Positions 16,836 to 24,626 of a DNA stretch of 64,000 nucleotides are shown piece by piece; the first letter of the stretch is position 1; the number at the start of each line of letters is the position of its first letter. Source of the DNA: Fulvimarina uroteuthidis (GTDB lineage: Bacteria > Pseudomonadota > Alphaproteobacteria > Rhizobiales > Rhizobiaceae). The notes beneath the pieces were generated by a model. That model made no database searches and had not been told where the DNA came from. It saw only the letters and a program-made list of their open reading frames with translations. The stretch spans positions 1 to 64,000 of the forward strand of contig NZ_JAXLPB010000004.1 in the NCBI RefSeq assembly GCF_034321785.1, in the 5' to 3' direction. Position numbers and translations under genes: made by a program.

Positions 16836-19800
16836 TCAGAACTGGAGCGGGTCCTCGACCCCGGGAAGGGTTGAAAACCCGTCCCGGCGCGCATCGCCGG
16901 AATTTTCCGGCGCGGTCTCGAAGTCCAGCGAAAGCTCCGGCGAGGTGGCGGCCGGAGGGGCCGGCCGTTCGGGCACGGGGGCGGGCTCCGGCGGGGCGGC
17001 GGGCCCATTGCCGCTTCCGCCTCGAACCGGAACCTCTCGCGGCGGCGAAGCCGGCCGGGCTGCGGCGGCTGCGGCAGTGGCGGCGGCGGCGGCGGCGGCG
17101 TTTCGCGCTTCGAGTTCCGCCTCGATCGCCTCTTGCCGGCGCGCCTCGTCGCGTCGCTCCATCCAGCGATAGAATCGCGTCTCCCGGCGCAGCCGCAGCG
17201 TTTCCTCGAGCCGTTCCTGCATTGCCTCGACGCGGGCCTGCTCGCGCTCCAGCGCGCGGACGGCGAGATAGTTGGCAAGCGCCATGTCGTTTCGCCGAAG
17301 CGCAGGCGCTCCGATCGGCCCCTCGAGCGCGTAGCGAACCTCCGCCTGCGCGCCTTCGACGCGTTCCTCGCCCGTCTCGATCGCGAGCGTCAGGTCGGCG
17401 TCCAGATCGAGCGTCGAAAGATCGATCCGGCCCGAAAGGGTCAGCGTGTTGCCGCCCGCCGAGACCGTGACGCCCGGCAGGATGACATCGCCGCCGCTGA
17501 CCGAATACCGGCTCACGGCACGCGTGATGGGGAAACGGGCGCCTTCCGCGATCCGGGTGAACGCGGACGTCGTGTCCGTCTCCGCCGAAAAGCCTTCCGC
17601 GTCCGCGCCCGCCAGAAGCGCCGGCAACGGATCGGACGGAATGCCGGGAAGCGCCGCGCCGACGACCGTCGCCTCGCCGGCACCGGCGAGCGCTGCAACC
17701 AATCCCGCCGGCGATTGCGCCGTCGCATCAAGCCGTGCCGTCAGCGTCAGGTCGGACGCATCGCCGCTTGCGGCGAGCGCCGGGGCGAGCATCGCAAGGG
17801 CGATCTCGTCGGCCCTGAGATCGGCGCTGAAGCTTCCCAGGCCATCGAGATTGCGCAGGATCAGATCGCCGCTGATATCGCCGCCGAAAAGCTTGCCCGA
17901 AAGCGACGACAAAGCGAGATCGCGTGCCGAGCTTTCAAGGTGCGCGGACATTTCCCCGATCGCCGCCGTGCCGACGTCCATGCTATCGGCGCGCACCGCG
18001 AGCGATATCGGACGATCCGGCAGGAGCGACGTCCCGATCGGAGACGACGACCAGATCCCGCCGCCTTCGGCCAACGGGTCGACGCCGTAGACGAGCGAGG
18101 CCAGCCAGGGCAGCGACAGGCTGTCGGTTCGCAGCGTGCCGTCGATGCTGCCGTCCCCGGCGATCGACAGATCGCTCTGCAGCGCGTTGCCGCCGACGAC
18201 GCCGGACAGATCGGCGATCGACCAGCCCGCGCCGTCGGAGGCGATGCTGGCCGTCAGATCGGCGTCGAGCTGCTGGCGGATCGCCTCGTCGAGACCGAAA
18301 TCGAGGCCGAAGGCCGTGATCCAGGGGCCGAGGCTTCGGCTCGACAGGCGCACGCTGCTATCGAGATTATCGACACCGCTGTCGCTGAGGTCGAGAACGC
18401 CTTCGAAATCGGCATCCGTCTGCGGGCTGCGCAGCGTCGCGCTGATGACGGCGGGACCGCGCGCGGACGCGGACGCGGACGTTTCGATTTCGAGCGGTCC
18501 CTCGATTTCTCCGCCCCGCGCGGGAAGCCCGAGCTGGGCGAGGAGCGTTGCCGGCGCGTCGCTTTCCATGCGCAGTTCGAGGCCGACGCGCCCGCTGGTC
18601 TCGATCGCGCGGAAGCCGTTCTCGATCGCCGCGGAAAAATCGAGCCGGGTCGCGGCCGCCTGCCCGTCGAGTCGCAAAAGCAGCGTCGGGCTTCCGCTGC
18701 CTCGCTCGATCGATTCGATCTCGCCGGCCAGCCGCAACGGTGCGAGGCTTGCCGCACGCGATCGCAGGGCCTCGACGACGGGCGTGCCCGGCCTGATCTC
18801 ATCGACGAACGCCAGGAATGCTTCCGGATCGTCGCTTGCAAGGGTCAGGTCGATCATGCCTTCCGTGTCGGCGCCAAGGCCTCGCAACTGGCCGGTCGCA
18901 GCGAAGGATGCGCCGGCCAGACCGCCGACCTCGAGTTTCGCCAGCGTCAGGACCGCCCCGTCGTAGAGAATGTCCGCATCCACGCTGTCCGCCTCGAATT
19001 TGCCGTAGCGCACGGGACCTGCCTTGAGCGCCACATCGTAACGCGTGACGCTCGTCAGGACATTGTCCGTACCCGTCGCCATCGCCCCGAGCGCGCGCAG
19101 GGCGTCGAGATCCAGGGCGCCCCCCGTGAGCCGTGCGGTCAGACGTCCGCCATCGGAATTCGGAACGCGCTCGATCAGTCCGGTCAAAGGGTCGCCGCCG
19201 AGATCGAGTTCAAGATCGCGGAATGTCTGGCGCTCCGCCGTCAGATCCACATTGGCGGACAGCCCCGCACGCTCGAGGGTGCGGATTTTCGGATCGATGG
19301 TCCCGGTCAGCCAGTCCGACAATCCGGATGGCTGGCGCGAGGCGACGAGCAGGCTGCCGGCATATCCGAGCGAGGGCTCGAGCCGCAGCTGGCCGTCGGC
19401 TTCCACGAGCGTCCGTCCGGGAAGTTCGGCGGTCAGATCTTCCAGCAGCCAGCCCTGCGGGCGGGGACGGGCGCGAAAGGCGAGCGCGCGGATCGTCGTG
19501 TCGCCGAACGTCACGACCGGCAGGGCAAGTTCGATCGTTCCGTCGATCGTCGGCTTCGGAACGTCGCTCAGCACGGATCGCAGCGTTTCCAGGCGCGCGG
19601 CGAGGCTCGCGGAGACATTCCCCCCGCTGCCGCCGCCGCCGGCCGGCGCGCCCGCACCGAGCGTGTCGACATCGAAGGTTTCGCCCTCGAGCACCAGACG
19701 GAAGGCCGGCGCGCCGCTCTGCAGCGTGATCTCGCCGCTTCCGGTCAGCACATAGGGCGCATCGCGTTCGCCGATCTCGACGCGCAGAACGTCGCTTCTG

Positions 19801-20792
19801 AGGCGGTCGCCGGTGATCGCGACCGTCCCCAGTGCCCGCAGCGGCGGCTTGGCGGGTGTCACCGCCGCTTGCGCGAGCGATCCGCGCAAGCCATCGAAAG
19901 CGTCGTCCGGCGCCGTTGCGGCGCCGTCGCCTGGACCGACGAGCGTGCCGAACCCGCCTGCGGGTTCGGATGCGTCCTCGTCCGCCACGACGATCGGCTG
20001 GGTGTAGCCGAGCTGCCCGTCGAACCGCGTCGAGCCATCGGCGCTGAGCAGCCGCCCGTCGAGATCGAGCTGGGCCGAGTAGCCTCGGCTCACCAGAGAC
20101 AGGCGCAGGGCCGCCCCCTCTTCCGTGCCGGCTTCCCCGATCCCCAGGGTGAACGCCACGTCTTCGCCGGACAGGTCGAAGGTTCCCGCCCCTTCGACGG
20201 GCCCCGACAGGGATTGCGCGGACAGATCGGCATCAAGGTTCGTGAGCCGCGAGACGCCGGCGTCGACGATGCCCGACCCATCGGCGAACACGATCTCGCC
20301 ATCGGTGATATCGACATCTTCGAGCACCACCTCGGCGCTCTCGGAGACGCGTGGGCTCGGAAGCGACAGGCCATCGGCGCCGATCCGCAGCACCGGATTG
20401 TCGAGGGCCATCGCGAAGATCCGGATTTCGCCGGAGAGATAGGGGGCGAGCTCGGCGTTCATCCGGAAGCCGCGAACGGTCAGGAACGGCGCCTCGCCGT
20501 TCGCGCCGGCGACGCTGACATCTTCGAAGGTGACGGAGGGAAACGGCAGGAGACGCGCCGATGCCGTGCCTTCGACGGTGACGTCGCGGCCGAGAATGCG
20601 GCTTGCCTCGCGCTCGAAATCGTCGCGATAGACGGACCAGTCGATGAAGAGCGGGGCGACGAGGGCTGCGCAGAGCGCAAGAACGAGAAGGCCGCCGAAA
20701 AGGACGAATGCTCTAACCAGCGTACCGCTCCCCTGTCCTGTCCGGCGATCGGCGCCGGCGCTTTGATCGCTCGCCCGCCCTTCGCGTTTCAT
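16836..20792 (-). CDS. AsmA family protein, large
   Basis: This 1318-residue protein has one N-terminal membrane segment (about 26-50) followed by LFIDWSVYRDDFEREASRILG, the typical start of alphaproteobacterial AsmA proteins. The long body is beta-rich with repeated VxLxDVxI-type strands, as in the bridge-like AsmA/TamB/VPS13 lipid-transfer group. The C-terminal 150 residues contain an Arg/Glu-rich helical stretch, then a Pro/Ala/Gly-rich tail. A role in phospholipid movement between membranes is likely by family. The ATG before KREGRASDQ is used; a GTG 15 codons earlier is possible. Confidence 0.88.
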   Translation of the reverse strand: MKREGRASDQSAGADRRTGQGSGTLVRAFVLFGGLLVLALCAALVAPLFIDWSVYRDDFEREASRILGRDVTVEGTASARLLPFPSVTFEDVSVAGANGEAPFLTVRGFRMNAELAPYLSGEIRIFAMALDNPVLRIGADGLSLPSPRVSESAEVVLEDVDITDGEIVFADGSGIVDAGVSRLTNLDADLSAQSLSGPVEGAGTFDLSGEDVAFTLGIGEAGTEEGAALRLSLVSRGYSAQLDLDGRLLSADGSTRFDGQLGYTQPIVVADEDASEPAGGFGTLVGPGDGAATAPDDAFDGLRGSLAQAAVTPAKPPLRALGTVAITGDRLRSDVLRVEIGERDAPYVLTGSGEITLQSGAPAFRLVLEGETFDVDTLGAGAPAGGGGSGGNVSASLAARLETLRSVLSDVPKPTIDGTIELALPVVTFGDTTIRALAFRARPRPQGWLLEDLTAELPGRTLVEADGQLRLEPSLGYAGSLLVASRQPSGLSDWLTGTIDPKIRTLERAGLSANVDLTAERQTFRDLELDLGGDPLTGLIERVPNSDGGRLTARLTGGALDLDALRALGAMATGTDNVLTSVTRYDVALKAGPVRYGKFEADSVDADILYDGAVLTLAKLEVGGLAGASFAATGQLRGLGADTEGMIDLTLASDDPEAFLAFVDEIRPGTPVVEALRSRAASLAPLRLAGEIESIERGSGSPTLLLRLDGQAAATRLDFSAAIENGFRAIETSGRVGLELRMESDAPATLLAQLGLPARGGEIEGPLEIETSASASARGPAVISATLRSPQTDADFEGVLDLSDSGVDNLDSSVRLSSRSLGPWITAFGLDFGLDEAIRQQLDADLTASIASDGAGWSIADLSGVVGGNALQSDLSIAGDGSIDGTLRTDSLSLPWLASLVYGVDPLAEGGGIWSSSPIGTSLLPDRPISLAVRADSMDVGTAAIGEMSAHLESSARDLALSSLSGKLFGGDISGDLILRNLDGLGSFSADLRADEIALAMLAPALAASGDASDLTLTARLDATAQSPAGLVAALAGAGEATVVGAALPGIPSDPLPALLAGADAEGFSAETDTTSAFTRIAEGARFPITRAVSRYSVSGGDVILPGVTVSAGGNTLTLSGRIDLSTLDLDADLTLAIETGEERVEGAQAEVRYALEGPIGAPALRRNDMALANYLAVRALEREQARVEAMQERLEETLRLRRETRFYRWMERRDEARRQEAIEAELEARNAAAAAAATAAAAAARPASPPREVPVRGGSGNGPAAPPEPAPVPERPAPPAATSPELSLDFETAPENSGDARRDGFSTLPGVEDPLQF

Positions 20793-21280
20793 CCGGCAAT
20801 TTCGGGCGTCGCCGGATCCGCGGATCGCGACGGTCACAGGCCGGAACGCGCAAAGGCCTCGGCCATTGTGCAGGAGCTGCCGATGACAGCAAAGCCCCCT
20901 GCCGATCGCAGCGCCGTCACCTGCCCGCCAAAGGATCCACCCCGAGCCACGCTCCCGACATCAGAAGGCAGAAACGCCTGCGAAAGTCGATGCTGAATGC
21001 GCCACACCGGCGGTCCGAACACGCTCGATGGGCGTCGGGACGGGCTGTCCGGGCCGATGCACCGGACGAACGGCGGAACCCCCGTGACGGGTTCGCGACA
21101 TGACGGTGTTGCCGGTGCTTGCCGAACTGCACGTCATCGATCCGACGGAAGGGGTGCCCGGCACGCAAAACCTTGATCCGGGCACGCGGCCTTGCCGTCA
21201 TCTCCGGTTTTAGTTCGAGATAGTTACCGTCGGGTTAGGAGAACGGACCGATCGGCACAAATCTTTCGGGAACCGGACGA
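20793..21280 (-). other. 488-base gap without a supported gene
   Basis: This region lies upstream of the AsmA-like gene and downstream of the small protein at 21281. Short open frames on both strands have arginine-rich, shadow-like composition and no ribosome site. No tRNA or clear hairpin was recognised. The AsmA promoter must lie here. Confidence 0.5.
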
Positions 21281-21712
21281 TTATCCGAGGCGATCGGCAT
21301 TGGACTGGAGCCGGTCCAGAACGGGCTTCAGCGCCGAAGCGGTCAGGTCGCCGAAACCGCCGAAATAGTCTGCAATCGCGAATCGGCCTTCGAGGGTGGC
21401 GGCCTGAAGGGCAAGGACGGACGCGGTCCACTGCGCCTGGAATGCGATGGTGCCCTCGACGACGGCATCCACCTTCTCCGACATGGCAAGGCGTGTCTCC
21501 TCCCGCTCGAGCGGAGAATAGATGCCGGTCTCGGAAATCAGCATCGGAATGCGAGCGGCGAGCACGAAAGGCGTCAGTTGGCAAAGGGTCATCAGGCTCG
21601 AAAGGCTCGTGACCGGGTCGAGGCCCGGTTCCGAACCGTCCGAACCGTCCGAACCGTCGCGGAGCGCCGCGGTCGGCGCGTCGAATGGCTCGATGTCGTC
21701 CTGATCACGCAT
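21281..21712 (-). CDS. Small unknown protein with a phasin-like helical body
   Basis: This 143-residue protein is not assigned to a named family. Residues 1-35 are acidic and disordered, with the repeat DGSDGSDGSE encoded by a 9-base tandem repeat. Residues 40-140 form amphipathic helices with alternating Ala/Leu/Gln (AFQAQWTASVLALQAATLEG), reminiscent of phasins or helical granule/membrane-binding proteins. There are no membrane segments or catalytic motifs. The start is the ATG at 21712, supported by a GAGGAG ribosome site nine bases upstream. No functional neighbour helps; gaps of over 380 bases flank it. Confidence 0.66.
   Translation of the reverse strand: MRDQDDIEPFDAPTAALRDGSDGSDGSEPGLDPVTSLSSLMTLCQLTPFVLAARIPMLISETGIYSPLEREETRLAMSEKVDAVVEGTIAFQAQWTASVLALQAATLEGRFAIADYFGGFGDLTASALKPVLDRLQSNADRLG
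21632..21658 (+). repeat. 9-base tandem repeat, three copies, inside the small protein gene
   Basis: CGAACCGTC is repeated three times without change. On the coding (minus) strand it encodes GSD units. A length-variable low-complexity tract is possible here. Confidence 0.9.
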
Positions 21713-22101
21713 GGTTTGAAACTCCTCGCTTCGAATAGTTCGCCCTGCCCGGCCCTGAAATCGGGCCAGGCCGAAAGCAGGCTCGGTCCATTGAACGGGT
21801 TCGATCGAGCCGGCCGCCATGGGTTCGAGAACCCATAAAGGTTTTGGCCGACATCCATCTGTCGAAACAGCGATTCCATTTCATGGTGCAGTGCACAATA
21901 ACAGGCTCGCCACAGGCTGTGAACCCGTTCGTCCGCTGGCCGACCCGGCAACGATCCGCATAAGGTTCGCCGATCCGCACACATGCGACGCTCATGCCGA
22001 TCGGCCGGCATTCGCCGCGTGAGCCGCGCCGAGATCGAAGAGAACGTGGCCGGTTCCGGAAAAGCGGTCTTCGCGGCTTTCGCGGCAGGCTCGCGACCCG
22101 A
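21713..22101 (-). other. 389-base gap without a supported gene
   Basis: The gap lies between the DUF305 gene and the small protein at 21281, both minus strand. It is less GC-rich near 21840-21910, which may be the promoter area of the small protein. No coding frame or RNA gene was recognised. Confidence 0.45.
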
Positions 22102-22611
22102 TCAGTTCTCCCGCTTCGCCAGCCATTCGAGCATCTGCTCGATCTCGACACCCTGCGAGGCGATCACGTCTTGCGCCAGGCGGCGTGCGAACGGGTCCTT
22201 GCCGTATTCCAGTACGACCTCGGCCATGGCGACGGCGCTCCGGTGGTGGGGGATCATGCCGCAGACGAAGGCGACATCGGGATCGTCCACCCGAAGCCCC
22301 TGCATCATGGCTTCGTGCGTCCCACCCATCGCGTCCACATAGGCACGACCGGCCTCGCTTTCGGGCTCGGCCGGGGTCATCATATCGCCCATGCTGCCCA
22401 TGCCGCCCTGGGCGCCACCGGCGCTTGTGGATGCGCCCTGGCAGGCCTCAGGAAGGTCCGTCGCCGCTCGCGGCTTCGGCGATGCACCGGCGGACATGCC
22501 GTGCCCCGCCGCGCCATGGTTCATTCCATGGCCGTCCTGCGCATGGGCAAGGGGCACCGAGGCGAGGCAGACGAGGCCGGCGGACAGGAGAGTGCGTCGA
22601 AGTCTGGTCAT
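22102..22611 (-). CDS. Exported DUF305 protein, Met/His-rich
   Basis: This 169-residue protein has a cleavable signal peptide (cut near Ala24, VPLAHA-QDG), a linker rich in Met, His and Gly (residues 27-80), and a DUF305 domain with HEAMMQG (His99) and GMIPHHRSAV (His122-123). DUF305 proteins form ferritin-like helical bundles and often occur near copper-handling genes. The Met/His-rich linker suggests metal binding in the periplasm, but the metal is inferred. GGAAG lies before the ATG. It is transcribed after pssA with a 161-base gap, so co-transcription is uncertain. Confidence 0.84.
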   Translation of the reverse strand: MTRLRRTLLSAGLVCLASVPLAHAQDGHGMNHGAAGHGMSAGASPKPRAATDLPEACQGASTSAGGAQGGMGSMGDMMTPAEPESEAGRAYVDAMGGTHEAMMQGLRVDDPDVAFVCGMIPHHRSAVAMAEVVLEYGKDPFARRLAQDVIASQGVEIEQMLEWLAKREN

Positions 22612-22772
22612 GATGGTCTTCCGGGTCGAGGCAATGAAGATGACGGCGGGAGCCGTCCCTTTGGGGAACGTGCAAGAGAGGATGATCGCCCAGCTGGGGC
22701 AAAACCATGGCTTGCGACATCGCGTCGCCGTGGCCGCATCGCTGGTACTGCCAGCGTTACCGCGGGCAGCAT

Positions 22773-23624
22773 CTAGTGCGAGACGGTCGCCTCGTCGTCC
22801 CGGCGATCCGCCAGATCCATGTCGCGCCGCGACCGCTTCTGGAATTCGCGCCATGAAAAGGGAATCGAACAGAAATAGGCGATGGTCGACAGTGTCAGCG
22901 TCTCCCAGAAGAAGCTGATGAGGGTCGCGATGTAGAGAACGGCGACGAGAATGATGGGGATCGCGTAGCTCCGTGGAATGCGAAGCCCGGCGCCCTTGCC
23001 CGACCAAGTGGGAATGCGGCTCGACATCAAAAGCCCGACGAAGACGAGATAGACCGCCGAAACGCCGGCGGTGAACTCGGGAACGCCGAGGTCGGGACCG
23101 ATGAAACCGACATACATGGGCAGAAGCGCAAGCCCCGCCCCTGCGGGCGCCGGAACGCCGACGAAGAACGCGCCATGCCATTTCGGCCGGTTCGGATCGT
23201 CGAGCATGGTGTTGAAGCGCGCAAGGCGCAGGGCGCAGCCGGAGGTGAACAGCAGGGCGCAGATCCAGCCGAACGAGCCTGCATCGTTCAGAATGTAGCT
23301 GTAGAGGATGAGGCCGGGCGCAAGGCCGAAATTGACGATGTCGGCAAGCGAATCCATCTCCGCACCGAACCGGCTCTGGCCCTTCAGCAGCCGGGCGATC
23401 CGTCCGTCGATGCCGTCGAGCAGCGCGGCGCCCAGAATCATGGCCACGGCAAGTTCGTAGCGCCCCTCGAAGCCGAGGCGCACCCCGGTCATGCCGGCGC
23501 AGATCGCCAGGATGGTGACGAGGTTCGGCACGATCTGGCGGAACGGAATGCGCCGTGCGCTCCGGCCCCCATTGTCGTCCGGCTCGCCCGGCGCGAAGGG
23601 TGGGAAGAAGTCCTCGACCGACAT
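22773..23624 (-). CDS. pssA: Phosphatidylserine synthase
   Basis: This 283-residue membrane enzyme makes phosphatidylserine from CDP-diacylglycerol and serine. The CDP-alcohol phosphotransferase motif DGx2ARx8Gx3Dx3D is intact (Asp73 to Asp95), in a protein with about eight hydrophobic segments. Product is then decarboxylated by Psd, encoded just upstream. The ATG overlaps the psd TGA by four bases (ATGA), so the two are translated together, giving a compact phosphatidylethanolamine operon. Confidence 0.94.
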   Translation of the reverse strand: MSVEDFFPPFAPGEPDDNGGRSARRIPFRQIVPNLVTILAICAGMTGVRLGFEGRYELAVAMILGAALLDGIDGRIARLLKGQSRFGAEMDSLADIVNFGLAPGLILYSYILNDAGSFGWICALLFTSGCALRLARFNTMLDDPNRPKWHGAFFVGVPAPAGAGLALLPMYVGFIGPDLGVPEFTAGVSAVYLVFVGLLMSSRIPTWSGKGAGLRIPRSYAIPIILVAVLYIATLISFFWETLTLSTIAYFCSIPFSWREFQKRSRRDMDLADRRDDEATVSH

Positions 23625-24322
23625 CAGGCGCGCCTCGCGCCGTAGGTCGTGCGATCGGATCCGAATTCGGCCAGCACCGTCTCGCCGGCAAGGGCCCGCT
23701 GGCCTTCGGCGACACGCGGGACGAAGCCGTCCGGACAGTAGATGTCGAGACGCGAGCCGAAGCGGATGAGACCGAAGCGCTCACCGGTCTCGAGCCGGTC
23801 GCCCGGCTTCGACCAGCAGATGATGCGGCGCGCGACCAGTCCGGCGATCTGCGAGATGCCGACCGCTCCATGGGCGCTTTCGATGACGAGCGAGTTGCGC
23901 TCGTTCACCTCGCTCGCCTTGTCGAGTTCGGCATTCTTGAACGCGCCCTTGCGGTAGACCAGGCGGCGGACCGGGCCTGCCACCGGCGCGCGGTTCACAT
24001 GGCAGTCGAACACGTTCATGAAGACGGAAATGCGCAGCATTTCGGCCTGGCCGAGTTCGAGTTCGGACGGGGGAACCATCCGGCCGACCAGCGAGACGTG
24101 ACCGTCCGCGGGGCTGACCACGATATCGTCGGAGATCGGCGTCACGCGCACGGGATCGCGGAAGAAATAGGCGCACCAGGCGGTCAGGACGAGCCCGAGC
24201 CAGAAGAGCGGCTCCCACAACAGACCGATCACGATCGAAATGGCGAAGAAGATCGCGATGAGAGGCCAGCCCGCACGATGGATGGGAACGAGGGCGTTTC
24301 GGATGGAATCGATAATGTGCAA
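23624..24322 (-). CDS. psd: Phosphatidylserine decarboxylase proenzyme
   Basis: This 232-residue enzyme of the short Psd type converts phosphatidylserine to phosphatidylethanolamine. The self-cleavage site that makes the pyruvoyl group is Gly189-Ser190 in IRFGSRLD. The N-terminus has two membrane segments, then FFRDPxRVTP and SPADG, both family marks. The start is chosen at TTG (24322), which aligns residue for residue with rhizobial Psd proteins of 232 aa; an ATG at 24367 would add 15 residues. Divergent from the LysM gene. Confidence 0.93.
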   Translation of the reverse strand: MHIIDSIRNALVPIHRAGWPLIAIFFAISIVIGLLWEPLFWLGLVLTAWCAYFFRDPVRVTPISDDIVVSPADGHVSLVGRMVPPSELELGQAEMLRISVFMNVFDCHVNRAPVAGPVRRLVYRKGAFKNAELDKASEVNERNSLVIESAHGAVGISQIAGLVARRIICWSKPGDRLETGERFGLIRFGSRLDIYCPDGFVPRVAEGQRALAGETVLAEFGSDRTTYGARRA

Positions 24323-24626
24323 GGTCGAGATGCCGTGGTTTCGGTTGAAAGACGCTTTCGCCAACATAAGCCGCTTGCCGGCAATATTCAGCCCCGACGG
24401 CGCGCGGGTCGGGCGAAAAGCACGATGGCACGACGTTTTTTCCCTCCGCGCCCGCACGATGAGACGGGTGGGTGCACGGCGGCACGGACGGCCCGGGCAC
24501 CCCATAACACTTGAGAAAACCACGCGTTCGGCAAGCGTGCGTGCAGGCTTGTCGTGATGCAACGTTGGCGATAAGACCAAAGTCAAGAGCCGTTCCGAAA
24601 AATTGATAAAATTGTCTTAATCGATC
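24323..24626. other. Divergent promoter region between psd and the LysM gene
   Basis: This 304-base gap has an AT-rich end (24590-24625, with AATTGATAAAATTG) just before the plus-strand ATG, probably the promoter and leader of the LysM gene. The psd promoter should lie in the other half. No hairpin or RNA gene stands out. Confidence 0.5.

Noticed and set aside
17133..20996. 1287-residue open frame on the plus strand opposite the AsmA-like gene
   Set aside because: It is the complement of a real gene in a GC-rich genome; its protein is full of Arg/Asp/Gly/His with no domains.
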